A stretch of 64,000 nucleotides of DNA from Bacillus massilinigeriensis (GCF_900111815.1 NZ_LT630004.1:2292697-2356696); one strand, 5' to 3'; positions 45,160 to 53,397 are shown, counted from the first letter of the stretch. Made by a program: numbers and translations. The notes: generated from the sequence alone by a model not told the origin.

Positions 45160-45265
45160 GAGAAATTTCATTCCCTCAAAACTGGATAATGTATGTTTCA
45201 GAAGGTAAAGAAGAATGAGTATGCCTAATTGTCCAGCTTCGGCTCTACGCCTCCGCTTTTCTTTT

Positions 45266-45417
<152 letters not shown>

Positions 45418-45487
45418 CCGCTCGACTTGCATGTATTAGGCACGCCGCCAGCGTTCGTCCTGAGCCAGGATCAAACTCTCCATAAAA
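45418..45487 (-). rRNA. rrs: 16S rRNA, 5' fragment only (about 70 nt)
   Basis: Minus-strand sequence gagagtttgatcctggctca followed by the 16S 5' end up to the position-60 region (acatgcaagtcgagcgg). It breaks off exactly where the 23S fragment ends. About 1.5 kb of 16S and the spacer are missing. Confidence 0.92.
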
Positions 45488-45566
45488 GAGTGAGTGATTA
45501 GCTCATCAAATAAAACGTTGGCTGATGGTCAGTGACCATCATATTATTGTTTGTTGACGCTTGTTT

Positions 45567-45585
45567 GTTTAGTTTTCAAAGAGCA
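45567..45585 (-). promoter_or_regulatory. rRNA leader boxA antitermination element
   Basis: On the minus strand TGCTCTTTGAAAACTAAAC matches the Bacillus rrn boxA (Nus factor site). It lies about 80 nt before the 16S 5' end. Confidence 0.8.
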
Positions 45586-45617
45586 ATTTTCGTTTCATCC
45601 GCCGAAGCGACTTTAAT

Positions 45618-45646
45618 AATATAACATGTTACTTGATTACTGTAAA
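45618..45646 (-). promoter_or_regulatory. rrn promoter P2
   Basis: On the minus strand TTTACA (45641-45646), 17 nt, TATATT (45618-45623). One mismatch in each hexamer; position fits the proximal rrn promoter. Confidence 0.8.
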
Positions 45647-45714
45647 GACTTTTTTCAAAATTTTTTTTGTCTTCTTCAATAATGGAATGCACCCCAAAAA
45701 CAGGAGCGATAATA

Positions 45715-45743
45715 AATATACCACGATTAGAACATGTTTGCAA
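45715..45743 (-). promoter_or_regulatory. rrn promoter P1
   Basis: On the minus strand TTGCAA (45738-45743), 17 nt, TATATT (45715-45720), 97 nt upstream of P2, giving the usual tandem arrangement. The rest of 45744-45979 shows no gene. Confidence 0.7.
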
Positions 45744-45979
45744 TATACTTTTTAAAAGATAAGCATACCCATACTTCCATCTCGTCCAAACCACTTTTTT
45801 GAAAACGAAATGGTTTGAACAGCATTAGAATAGGATAAAAATATTCTGCTCCTATTCCTTTCATTAAGGTATGTGCTAAAACAAACCGGAAAAGCATAAT
45901 TTGATGGTAGAATATCATTTAAGTGCAAAACTGCATTTTTTATACCGTTTTTCAAATCAAAATGTCAGGTGGGTTTAAT

Positions 45980-46678
45980 TTGGAAGTACATCTAATAAAC
46001 GCAGAAGTATTACTGAGACTGGGACTTTCCGCCTTTCTTGGTCTGGTCATAGGGCTAGAGAGGGAACTAAAACGAAAGCCAGTCGGCTTAAAGACAAGCC
46101 TTGTTATTTCTATTGTCAGTTGTCTTTTAACTATTGTTTCAAGCGAATCTGCCTACATGTTCCCTGGGGATAAGGATGTTAACATTACAATGGACCCTCT
46201 TCGACTGGCAGCCCAAATCGTTTCCGGAATTGGTTTTCTCGGTGCTGGGGTAATATTGCGAAGAGGGAATGATACCATCTCTGGATTGACGACTGCCGCG
46301 ATGATTTGGGGGGCAGCAGGTATTGGCATCGCAGTTGGCGCAGGCTTCTATATGGAAGCAATAGCTGGAGTTGCCTTGTTGATTTTCAGCGTCGAGTTTA
46401 TGCCTTTTCTCATGAGCGTGGTAGGACCTCGACAGCTGAGGGAAAAAGAAATTATGTTAGAATTTAGAGTGAAAGGAAAAGATAGCATCGCCGAAATACT
46501 TACTCGAATTAAGACAGAAAAGATTTCTTTAAAAAATGTCCGCATTAAAGATCTTGCTGACGGTGACCAGCAAATACAGCTCCTTGTAACCGTAGATATT
46601 CGCAGGAAAACAACTGATGTTTATGAATCCATTTCACTAATAGAAGGAATTGAACGTATCGAAATAGAAAGCTTATAG
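45980..46678 (+). CDS. MgtC/SapB family membrane protein
   Basis: A 232-residue protein with about five hydrophobic segments in the N-terminal two-thirds. It contains the family core LGLVIGLERELKRKPVGLKT and GIGFLGAGVI, followed by GLTTAAMIWGAAGIGI. The C-terminal 80 residues form an ACT-like soluble domain (EFRVKGKDSIAEIL). The family is linked to Mg2+ limitation and virulence in other bacteria; exact role unknown. The TTG start is chosen because GGTGGG lies 6 nt upstream; an in-frame ATG at 45962 has no site. Confidence 0.85.
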   Translation: MEVHLINAEVLLRLGLSAFLGLVIGLERELKRKPVGLKTSLVISIVSCLLTIVSSESAYMFPGDKDVNITMDPLRLAAQIVSGIGFLGAGVILRRGNDTISGLTTAAMIWGAAGIGIAVGAGFYMEAIAGVALLIFSVEFMPFLMSVVGPRQLREKEIMLEFRVKGKDSIAEILTRIKTEKISLKNVRIKDLADGDQQIQLLVTVDIRRKTTDVYESISLIEGIERIEIESL

Positions 46679-46704
46679 CTACAAACTGCATTTCGTTTTT
46701 TCTC

Positions 46705-46733
46705 TTGCAGAAAATTAGGATAGAAGCTATAAT
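46705..46733 (+). promoter_or_regulatory. Promoter of tRNA-Ala
   Basis: TTGCAG (46705-46710), 17 nt, perfect TATAAT (46728-46733), about 30 nt before the tRNA. Confidence 0.85.
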
Positions 46734-46762
46734 CTTTCTTGTACCTGATGCCAATCAGGTTA

Positions 46763-46836
<74 letters not shown>

Positions 46837-46841
46837 TCCTC

Positions 46842-46876
46842 AAAAACCCTTGCAGAATTCTGCAAGGGTTTTTGTT
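46842..46876 (+). terminator. Terminator of tRNA-Ala
   Basis: A 16-bp inverted repeat (arm aaaaacccttgcagaa) centred on GAATTC, followed by TTTTTGTTTTT. Confidence 0.92.
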
Positions 46877-46902
46877 TTTGATATGACTAAATTCCTGCAA
46901 AA

Positions 46903-46937
46903 CAAAACAAAAAAAACAGACCCCGAAGGATCTGTTT
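46903..46937 (-). terminator. Terminator of the cold-shock gene
   Basis: On the minus strand AACAGATCC-TTCG-GGGTCTGTT, a stable UUCG loop, followed by eight T. It lies 20 nt after the csp stop. Confidence 0.88.
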
Positions 46938-46956
46938 GTAGTTGTAAAGTTAGTTA

Positions 46957-47157
46957 TTACAGTTTTACAACGTTAGCAGCTTGTGGTCCACGAGCGCCTT
47001 GCTCAACGTCGAAAGATACTTCTTGACCTTCGTCAAGAGATTTGAAGCCTTCACCTTGAATAGCTGAGAAATGAACGAATACGTCTTCTCCGCCTTCACG
47101 CTCGATGAAGCCGAAGCCTTTTTCTGCGTTAAACCATTTTACTTTACCGTTTTCCAT
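46957..47157 (-). CDS. Cold-shock protein (CspA/CspB family)
   Basis: A 66-residue single-strand nucleic acid binding protein. Both RNP motifs are present: RNP1 as KGFGFIE and RNP2 as VFVHF, with the [10 protein letters not shown] start and the ARGPQAANV end. It is an RNA chaperone in the cytosol. The ATG has GGGAGG 8 nt upstream. A 130-nt 5' leader and a perfect 18-nt palindrome 3 nt before the ribosome site may give temperature-dependent control, as is usual for csp genes. It is convergent with tRNA-Ala. Confidence 0.94.
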   Translation of the reverse strand: MENGKVKWFNAEKGFGFIEREGGEDVFVHFSAIQGEGFKSLDEGQEVSFDVEQGARGPQAANVVKL

Positions 47158-47173
47158 GTTTGTTGCCTCCCGG

Positions 47174-47191
47174 TGTGTGTATATACACACA
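47174..47191 (-). promoter_or_regulatory. Perfect palindrome next to the csp ribosome binding site
   Basis: The 18-nt sequence tgtgtgtatatacacaca is fully self-complementary. In the mRNA it could pair into a weak AU-rich hairpin two to three bases upstream of GGGAGG. Confidence 0.5.
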
Positions 47192-47262
47192 TTTGTTACT
47201 ATTCTTGCTCTCAGTGATATATTCAGGTGAACTATCCGAACGAACAAAAATAATTCTTTTTT

Positions 47263-47291
47263 AGAATAACAGAAAATACCCGAATAGGCAA
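47263..47291 (-). promoter_or_regulatory. Promoter of the cold-shock gene
   Basis: On the minus strand TTGCCT (47286-47291), 17 nt, TATTCT (47263-47268), giving a leader of about 100 nt. The remaining 47292-47500 contains no gene that I can support. Confidence 0.65.
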
Positions 47292-47509
47292 GCATACCGG
47301 ATAACTTTTTTCTTTTTTTGCTAAAACGGGCCAATCTTCCCACATTATTCTTTACTCAAATTCAAGAAGATATTTTATATTTTGTTGGAAGCATTATATT
47401 TTGTAGTACAAGATAACATTGATGTCATTTCACTTTCTGAATCTCCCAGTGACTTCCTGTTTCACGAGGTGAACTACCAGGGTAAAATGACAAAAATACA
47501 CTCATTACT

Positions 47510-47537
47510 TTTACATCCCATCGTCCATGGCTATATT
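47510..47537 (+). promoter_or_regulatory. Candidate promoter of the CAP-domain gene
   Basis: TTTACA (47510-47515), 16 nt, TATATT (47532-47537), about 40 nt before the start. Confidence 0.5.
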
Positions 47538-47573
47538 ATATTAAGTACCAATTTAATAGAAAGAGGGGATATC

Positions 47574-48698
47574 ATGAAATTCATCACACTTCTGATAACC
47601 TTTACACTCGCTTTCTTTTCACTATCATCATTTGAAACGCAAACCGCCGCTCCTCCTGTTGAAAAACTCAAAAACAGCAGCGAAGAAATAATAGGTAAAC
47701 TCCCGGATATGTTTCAATCCACTGTCAAGGAATTCCAAAGCCTAAGATATCAACTTAGCGTTTTGTTGTTTAACGAAAAACCCCAACCAGATTTTACACC
47801 AACTGAAGAGAGCAAACCTAATTTGAAAGCCCCCACCAATGGTGTTATTTCTATCTATAACGTGGAACTAGGTCAGTCAAAACAAAGTGTCGAAGAAGAA
47901 CTTGGAAAACCTAAGAGAATAAGTAAAAACGAATATGGTTCCAATTGGTATACTTATCACAACCATTTTCAAAATTTCATGATGGTAAGCTATGATTCTT
48001 CAGGAAAAGTTAACGGACTTTATTCCAATCACGACATCATCTCTTCCCAATCAGGTATAAAGCATGGGAGTACTAGAACAGAGGTACATTCTGCGCTAGG
48101 AGAAGCGCTCGATACAATTAGAAAGGGAAATAAACTTTATAAGCTTGATTTTGACAGCGGTTTTGAAATATATCGAATCAACGGAGCTTATTACACCATT
48201 TTCTACGACAAACAAGAAGGAAACACGGTTACTGGAGTCCAAATTATCAGCGACTCACTCGAAAAGCAAAAAAACGGCTATTATGCCAAGACTAGCAAGG
48301 ACTTACAAGCTAGTTTTGAAAAACAGCTCTTCGATTTAACGAATGCAGATCGTTCAGAAAAAAAGCTGCCTTTGTTAAAGTGGGACGAAAAAATTAGCAT
48401 GACCGCATTAAATCACAGCAAGGATATGGCTAGGAACAATTTTTTCAGCCATACTAACCTTGAGGGAGAATCTCCTTTTGACAGAATGGCCGATGATGGA
48501 ATTGCCTTTTCTACAGCAGGAGAAAACCTTGCATACGGACAGAACAGTGCTATTTTCGCCCATGAAGGTCTAATGAATTCACCAGGACATAGAAAGAACA
48601 TTCTACTCACCGAGTATCGGTCACTAGGAATAGGGGTTTCATTTAACCAGCATGGGCAGCCGTATTATACGGAAAACTTCTATACCAAGCGTTATTGA
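47574..48698 (+). CDS. Secreted CAP-domain protein with CAP-associated N-domain (YlbC-like)
   Basis: A 374-residue protein. A hydrophobic N-terminal segment (residues about 3-20) is likely a signal peptide. A central CAP-associated region (residues about 110-225, with GQSKQSVEEELGKP and HGSTRTEVHSALGE repeated half-domains) is followed by a C-terminal SCP/CAP domain. That domain has HSKDMARNNFFSHTN, ENLAYG, and SPGHRKNIL motifs. B. subtilis YlbC has this architecture. Function unknown; CAP proteins bind lipids or act in cell envelope assembly. The ATG has GAGGGG 7 nt upstream. Upstream frame codons from 47382 lack a site. Confidence 0.85.
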   Translation: MKFITLLITFTLAFFSLSSFETQTAAPPVEKLKNSSEEIIGKLPDMFQSTVKEFQSLRYQLSVLLFNEKPQPDFTPTEESKPNLKAPTNGVISIYNVELGQSKQSVEEELGKPKRISKNEYGSNWYTYHNHFQNFMMVSYDSSGKVNGLYSNHDIISSQSGIKHGSTRTEVHSALGEALDTIRKGNKLYKLDFDSGFEIYRINGAYYTIFYDKQEGNTVTGVQIISDSLEKQKNGYYAKTSKDLQASFEKQLFDLTNADRSEKKLPLLKWDEKISMTALNHSKDMARNNFFSHTNLEGESPFDRMADDGIAFSTAGENLAYGQNSAIFAHEGLMNSPGHRKNILLTEYRSLGIGVSFNQHGQPYYTENFYTKRY

Positions 48699-48790
48699 TA
48701 ACATTCGGAAGATGGGATTTCTCCCTCTCCCCGCACGAAAAAACATTGAAATCAAATGAAATAACATATAACGGACTTAACCGAAAAAAT

Positions 48791-48838
48791 AAAATCCATT
48801 CCTCTTTCCAAATACCGGAAAGAAGAATGGATTTTTTG
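48791..48838. terminator. Bidirectional terminator between the CAP gene and terC
   Basis: aaaatccattc pairs with gaatggatttt with an inner stem ctttcc/ggaaag; T-rich tails on both strands. Confidence 0.88.
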
Positions 48839-48841
48839 TTA

Positions 48842-49627
48842 TCAAGAGATTCTTGAATTTTCTGTTGTGCTGCTCTCGTCTTTATCTTTGGACAAAAACC
48901 ATCCTGCTGCAGCAATTCCAACTAAAACAACATAGAAAGTGCCCTTCCATGCGGTAGAGTGCGAAAACTCTTCAGACAATACACCAAGCGATGGATGGGA
49001 AAGTGTATAGACAGCAAGTTTGACCCCTACCCAGCCGACGATGGCGAAGGCGGCAATTTCCAAACCCGGCCTTTGCTCAAGGAGCTTAACAAACATATTT
49101 GCCGCAAACCTCATAATGATGAGGCCGATAAAGCCTCCGGCAAAAATAACTAAAAATTTACCGCCATCCAATCCACCGATTGCTGGAAGAGGTGTATCTG
49201 GAAGCATAACAGCCATAGCCACTGCAGCTAAGATGGAATCAACGGCGAAAGCAATATCTGCAACCTCAACTTTAATGACCGTAGTCCAAAATCCTGCTGG
49301 TTTCTTGTTCGCATCTTTTGGTTTCTCTTCTGCTTTCCCTTTCACCAGTTTCCTGAAAATATGGTTGATCGACATAAACAGGAGGTAAACAGCACCAATA
49401 GCCTGAACCTGCCATACATCTACAAGGAACGAAATGATGAATAAAGAAGCGAAGCGGAAGATGAAGGCCCCTGCCAATCCATAAAACAAAGCTTTCTTTC
49501 GTTTTTCCTCTGGAAGATCCTTGACCATGATTGCGAGTACAAGCGCGTTGTCTGCCGCAAGCAACCCTTCCAATACCACCAGGACAAGCAGCACCCAGCC
49601 GTACTCTAATAACATTGAAACATCCAT
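48842..49627 (-). CDS. TerC-family metal exporter (YceF/YkoY-like)
   Basis: A 261-residue membrane protein with seven or more hydrophobic segments. It has the TerC core: EGLLAADNALVLA, with acidic D26-type residues, and VEVADIAFAVDS, a second acidic pair that forms the metal path. In B. subtilis, the TerC proteins MeeF (YceF) and MeeY (YkoY) help export Mn2+ and support metallation of exported enzymes. A yybP-ykoY riboswitch upstream strongly favours Mn2+. Start has GAGGAGG upstream. Confidence 0.9.
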   Translation of the reverse strand: MDVSMLLEYGWVLLVLVVLEGLLAADNALVLAIMVKDLPEEKRKKALFYGLAGAFIFRFASLFIISFLVDVWQVQAIGAVYLLFMSINHIFRKLVKGKAEEKPKDANKKPAGFWTTVIKVEVADIAFAVDSILAAVAMAVMLPDTPLPAIGGLDGGKFLVIFAGGFIGLIIMRFAANMFVKLLEQRPGLEIAAFAIVGWVGVKLAVYTLSHPSLGVLSEEFSHSTAWKGTFYVVLVGIAAAGWFLSKDKDESSTTENSRIS

Positions 49628-49727
49628 TAATAAATTCCTCCTCAGTTTTTTCCTGGTCCTTAAATGAAGCTGCAGCTTGAGCAGTGCGATCCTTTTTCAT
49701 AGTCAATCTTTCTAGCTTAACCAATAC

Positions 49728-49760
49728 AAAAGGCCTTTACCACTCGCGGCAAAGGCCAAA
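49728..49760 (-). terminator. Second hairpin downstream of the Mn riboswitch
   Basis: On the minus strand ggcctttgcc pairs with ggtaaaggcc, followed by TTTTG. It is a second terminator-like hairpin in tandem, only 8 nt after the first. Confidence 0.75.
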
Positions 49761-49766
49761 AACATA

Positions 49767-49798
49767 CAAAAAGACCCTTACCGTTAAGTAAAGGTCTT
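49767..49798 (-). terminator. Riboswitch-controlled terminator before terC
   Basis: On the minus strand aagaccttta pairs with taagggtctt followed by TTTTTG. It begins at the 3' end of the aptamer, so is the expected expression platform. Confidence 0.8.
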
Positions 49799-49875
49799 GC
49801 TAACAACGTTATGTTGCCAATAAAGCCGGGGACATGTCCCGGAATGACGACTTTATTGTACAGCTACTCCCCTTT
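49797..49875 (-). promoter_or_regulatory. yybP-ykoY (Mn2+) riboswitch
   Basis: On the minus strand the aptamer starts AAAGGGGAGTAGC, a hallmark of the class. It contains a long stem (gggacatgtccc loop) and closes with CAACATAACGTTGTTAGCAAGACC. The riboswitch senses Mn2+ and switches on exporters. It precedes a TerC family gene, the canonical partner. Judged from memory of the consensus. Confidence 0.82.
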
Positions 49876-50025
49876 AAGGAAAATATTCATTTGTTGTTAT
49901 TATAAAAACAAAGGTGTGAAATGTCAATAAGTGCGCTTTGTTTATTTTCAATGTATTCCGCAAAAAACATTTTGGTAAAGAAAAATAAAAACTAACGGAA
50001 ATCTAAATCTATCTTCCGTCTATTG

Positions 50026-50874
50026 TTACTTCAGCAAAAGTGATATACCGGATGGATCTTTCACCATGATGGATTGTTCCTTTTTTATGAAAGGAACGTT
50101 ATTTTCCATAAAGACTCTCTCCACTCTATGAAATTCTTCATTGTTTTTCAAAACAATTGAAAAGTGCTCCATTCCTGCACTCTCTTCACTGGCAGGAGGG
50201 ACTCCGTTGCCATTCCAAGTGTTGAGCCCGATATGATGATGGTAATTACCCGTTGAGAGAAAAAGAGCGTCATTACCATAACGGTTGACCACTTGAAACC
50301 CCAGCAGCTCACAATAAAAGTGCTCCGATGCCTTTAAATCAGCAACGTGTAAATGAATGTGACCAAGCACCGTTCCTTCCGATAAAAACCTCTCCCCCGC
50401 TCCACTGTTTTCTTTCAGCAAAGCTGACATATCCAGGGGCAGCGAAGCCATTTCAACCATGCCATCTCGCCAATTCCAACTTGAAACAGGTTTATCACAA
50501 TAAACTTCAATTCCATTCCCGTCCGGATCAGAAAGATAGATTGCTTCACTGACAAGGTGATCGGAAGCACCATGAAGCGGATATCCTGTAGCAGTTATAT
50601 GCTTGAAAAAAGTTGATAAGGCCTTCCGACTCGGAAGCAATAACGCAAAATGGTAAAGTCCCGCACGATTATGCTCTTTTCCTTTAATCCCTCTGCGATA
50701 TTCAAGGATAACAACTGGATTACTTCCATCTGCTGACAAGTAAACCTTACCTTCCTCCCTCGCAAAGATCTTCAGACCTAATACTTCGGTATAAAACTCC
50801 ACACTGCGATGAATATCAGTCACTTTTAATGCTACAGCGTCTACATACATATTTGGTTTTTGATGAAAAATCAT
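50026..50874 (-). CDS. Two-domain VOC (glyoxalase/dioxygenase) protein, CatE-like
   Basis: A 282-residue protein with two vicinal oxygen chelate repeats. The first (residues about 9-130) ends DPDGNGIEVY; the second (about 168-280) begins LGHIHLHVADLKASEHFYCELLGF and ends with DPSGISLLL. Metal ligands are likely H169, H213-HHH region and a C-terminal acid. B. subtilis CatE (YfiE) is a catechol-2,3-dioxygenase of this layout. Actual substrate here is not certain. Monocistronic. Confidence 0.8.
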   Translation of the reverse strand: MIFHQKPNMYVDAVALKVTDIHRSVEFYTEVLGLKIFAREEGKVYLSADGSNPVVILEYRRGIKGKEHNRAGLYHFALLLPSRKALSTFFKHITATGYPLHGASDHLVSEAIYLSDPDGNGIEVYCDKPVSSWNWRDGMVEMASLPLDMSALLKENSGAGERFLSEGTVLGHIHLHVADLKASEHFYCELLGFQVVNRYGNDALFLSTGNYHHHIGLNTWNGNGVPPASEESAGMEHFSIVLKNNEEFHRVERVFMENNVPFIKKEQSIMVKDPSGISLLLK

Positions 50875-51152
50875 GAAATATTTACCTCACCTATATAGTT
50901 ACTTTATTTTATAAAGTGTACAATTGTAATGAATAAAAACCAAGGAAACAACACTAAATGAAGTTTGACTTCCTGACTTAAAGAAAATTCCGCGTACTAA
51001 ATATATGTCTATTTGTTTACAGTTACATAGCAGTAAAACAGCTTTGTCACAATAGTTCATAATAAGTTCACCTTTTATATATGTAATTCTATCACTTTTG
51101 CTAATATTATGGGAATAGGAGAAAACTTAACTTAGGAAAGAGAGCCGTTACC

Positions 51153-51602
51153 ATGAAAAAAGAGATGCGTTTAAAACTTATCAAGGAAATAATCTCAGAA
51201 AACGAGATTAAAACCCAAGAAGAACTAGCATCCATACTTTACAAGAAAGGCCTTGATGTCACCCAGGCTACCATTTCGAGGGATTTGCGGTCGTTAAGAC
51301 TCATTAAAATTCCCGGGAAAAATGGGGGATTTAAATATAGTTTCAAGATGGACCAGGACTACTACACAATGGACAAGTTCCACCAAAAAGTAAAAGACTC
51401 TATGGTTAGCATTGAAGCAGTCCACTATTTTGTCATCCTCAAAACACTGCCAGGTCATGCCCATGCATTTGGAGTTATTCTAGATGGCATAGAAATTGAA
51501 GGGAAAGCAGGTACAATTTGCGGTAATGACACATGCCTTATCATTTTTAGATCCCCCGAGGCTGCGAGAGAATTTATGAAGCTCGCAAATCCCCTTGGCT
51601 AA
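51153..51602 (+). CDS. argR: ArgR/AhrC-family arginine repressor
   Basis: A 149-residue arginine repressor. The N-terminal winged helix has TQATISRDLRSLRL, the DNA-recognition helix, and the C-terminal trimerisation and arginine-binding part has GHAHAFGVILDG and GTICGNDTCLIIF (usual GTIAGDDT). The D-to-N and A-to-C changes in that motif are not usual and may alter ligand response. It is directly upstream of arcR and the arc operon. A second, housekeeping ahrC is expected elsewhere. The binding site is AGGAAAGAGAG. Confidence 0.9.
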   Translation: MKKEMRLKLIKEIISENEIKTQEELASILYKKGLDVTQATISRDLRSLRLIKIPGKNGGFKYSFKMDQDYYTMDKFHQKVKDSMVSIEAVHYFVILKTLPGHAHAFGVILDGIEIEGKAGTICGNDTCLIIFRSPEAAREFMKLANPLG

Positions 51603-51628
51603 AAGAGTTTTAGGAAGGAGTGTTCAGT

Positions 51629-52318
51629 TTGTTGCAATCAGAAACAATTGGCAATTTGAATCAATTCGATCTCTTTTCCACCCTCAATGAAAAAACGTTG
51701 GATAAATTTAAACCATACATATTCAGCAGAACGTATAAGAAAAACCAATACCTCTTTATGGAAGGAGACCCTCGCGATAAAATCTTCTTTTTACAGGAGG
51801 GCTATGTCATGTTTGAAATCGGCAATGAGGAAGGTAGTATGCTTTACCTCGATTTCGTCAAGCATGACCAAATGTTCCCTCTTGCTGGATTCTTCAACGA
51901 TAAATACTATCAGCATACAGCTATTGCTGTAACAGACATAAAGGTGTATTTTATTCAGGTAAAAGTCTTAGAAGAAATGGTGAAATCTAACCCCAAACTG
52001 CTTATGAACATCATCACCAAACTTTCCGTTGTCCTTTCTTCACACCAAAAAAGAGTACAAAAAATTGTTATCCCAAATGCACAGGATAGAGTCCTTCACT
52101 CCCTTCAATTCCTTATGGAAGATCTGGGGGAAAAGGATGGAAATGAAATAATCATCCCATGCCCCCTGACAGCATCTAAAATTTCCAAAATATCCGGTAC
52201 CACCCGGGAGACTGTCAGTCTGCTTATGAATCAATTAAAAAAGGAAAATATCATTTCCGTCTGCGAGAAAAAAATTAGAATTCACAATCCGCAATATTTT
52301 GAAGACGCTTTCCATTAA
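51629..52318 (+). CDS. arcR: ArcR, Crp/Fnr-family activator of the arginine deiminase operon
   Basis: A 229-residue Crp-like regulator. An N-terminal cyclic-nucleotide-type barrel (residues about 20-130, KNQYLFMEGDPRDKIFFLQEG) is followed by a dimer helix and a winged-helix domain with SGTTRETVSLLMNQL as recognition helix. No Fnr cysteine cluster. In Bacillus and Staphylococcus ArcR activates arc under anaerobiosis. The TTG start is chosen 8 nt after AAGGAG; the ORF opens with a GTG at 51620, inside the binding site. It follows argR with 26 nt. Confidence 0.88.
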   Translation: MLQSETIGNLNQFDLFSTLNEKTLDKFKPYIFSRTYKKNQYLFMEGDPRDKIFFLQEGYVMFEIGNEEGSMLYLDFVKHDQMFPLAGFFNDKYYQHTAIAVTDIKVYFIQVKVLEEMVKSNPKLLMNIITKLSVVLSSHQKRVQKIVIPNAQDRVLHSLQFLMEDLGEKDGNEIIIPCPLTASKISKISGTTRETVSLLMNQLKKENIISVCEKKIRIHNPQYFEDAFH

Positions 52319-52333
52319 CCTAGCTTTACTCGC

Positions 52334-52357
52334 GCGCCAAACATTGGCGCTTTTTTT
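52334..52357 (+). terminator. Terminator of the argR-arcR unit
   Basis: GCGCCAA, loop ACA, TTGGCGC, then seven T. Confidence 0.88.
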
Positions 52358-52438
52358 ATGGGCAGGAAAGTTGTAATGCCCTTTGGATGTTCATATAATA
52401 GACATAAAATAACCAACATTTTTCCAAAGGGGGATGTC

Positions 52439-53101
52439 ATGACGAAAGTAAACTACAATGTCCTTGGTGCTGCCTTATTTGTATTCGGGCTATCCCTGCT
52501 CATTCAGTTGCCGGGGAGTCGGGGAACATTTGGATCTTATCTATTTAATGGAACTGCGATTGATACAATCCTTTCAGAAAGAAATATCCCATACATCCCA
52601 ATCCTCGCCGCAGCCATTCAAGCAGCAGGAATCCTCATGTTCTCTATATGGATGAAAGAAGAGAGGCAAGAGTATTATAGAATATATAGGAAATTTGAGA
52701 TTCTCTTCATCGGAATTCTCCTTTTAGGCGCTTCCCCGCTTGTCAATCACACCATTGCTGCTGCAGCCAAGACCTATTCTTTTTCCGGAAAGAGCGGAGT
52801 ATATGCCGTTGAATATGTGAAAGATAAAAGCTCATGCCAATATGATGAGGATAACTACACGATCCTTTGCAATGTTGTCTTAAAGAACTATCAGCACATG
52901 CCTCAGAAGCTGGAGGTTGGAGTGCCACGTGAAATCGAAGGTACTCCTAATATGGCAATAAGGACTCCGGTTCATTTGCCGGCTCGACAGGAAAGAGTAG
53001 TATCGCTAGCCCTTTCTACCAATGATTTAGACAAAGAACAATCTGAAAGACTTTTAAAAGGTAAAGCCCCAGACATCGCATTCATACGTTTGGCGGAATA
53101 G
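52439..53101 (+). CDS. Unrecognised membrane protein in the arc locus
   Basis: A 220-residue protein I do not recognise. Three hydrophobic segments (residues about 8-25, 46-67 and 83-104) are followed by about 115 residues of predicted soluble sequence, probably outside the cell, with two cysteines (CQYDEDNYTILC) that could form a disulfide. The soluble part (LKNYQHMPQKLEVGVPRE to LSTNDLDKE) looks like an immunoglobulin-like or CARDB-like domain. The ATG follows AAAGGGGGATGTC. It has its own terminators on both sides, so is a separate unit between arcR and arcA. A link to arginine use is suggested only by location. Confidence 0.75.
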   Translation: MTKVNYNVLGAALFVFGLSLLIQLPGSRGTFGSYLFNGTAIDTILSERNIPYIPILAAAIQAAGILMFSIWMKEERQEYYRIYRKFEILFIGILLLGASPLVNHTIAAAAKTYSFSGKSGVYAVEYVKDKSSCQYDEDNYTILCNVVLKNYQHMPQKLEVGVPREIEGTPNMAIRTPVHLPARQERVVSLALSTNDLDKEQSERLLKGKAPDIAFIRLAE

Positions 53102-53105
53102 TAGA

Positions 53106-53138
53106 TTAACCTTGATAACAATGTTATCAAGGTTTTTT
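53106..53138 (+). terminator. Terminator of the unknown membrane gene
   Basis: AACCTTGATAACA with TGTTATCAAGGTT, followed by TTTTTTC. Confidence 0.92.
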
Positions 53139-53248
53139 CTTTGTTATTCGGAATTTTCTCAATAGTGGAACTTTGTATACGTTTTTTTGTATATATACAG
53201 TCATTATTCGTTAATCATCGTTTCTATTCCCCTATACTCTATGAAAAC

Positions 53249-53306
53249 CACAATATTTATTCATAGGTTCTTATACCACGAGCAAAAAAGTGTAAGGATT
53301 TTAACA
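53249..53306. promoter_or_regulatory. Candidate ArgR and ArcR sites upstream of arcA
   Basis: TATGAATAAATATTGTG (minus strand, 53249-53265) resembles the ARG box TNTGAATWWWWATTCANW. TGTAA-GGATTT-TAACA (53291-53306) matches 8 of 10 bases of the Crp/Fnr-type TGTGA-N6-TCACA palindrome and lies about 65 nt before a -10-like TAGAAT at 53351-53356. Both regulators are encoded 1-2 kb upstream. Sites are inferred. Confidence 0.5.
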
Positions 53307-53397
53307 CTCGAATTGTAAGGAGGCTAACAAAATTAAGCGTTTTCATCTCGTAGAATAAAGGTGTAGCAAGGATTCTACATAAGGAGGAAAGACAATT

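Noticed and set aside
45112-45265. A possible mobile element between 5S and 23S
   Set aside because: No inverted termini or coding sequence; it is an ordinary 23S-5S spacer with a promoter-like site.
49272-49724. Frame of 150 codons overlapping the terC start on the same strand
   Set aside because: It begins with a plausible ATG, but its body runs through terC in another frame with no conserved features. A short leader peptide is possible but not supported.
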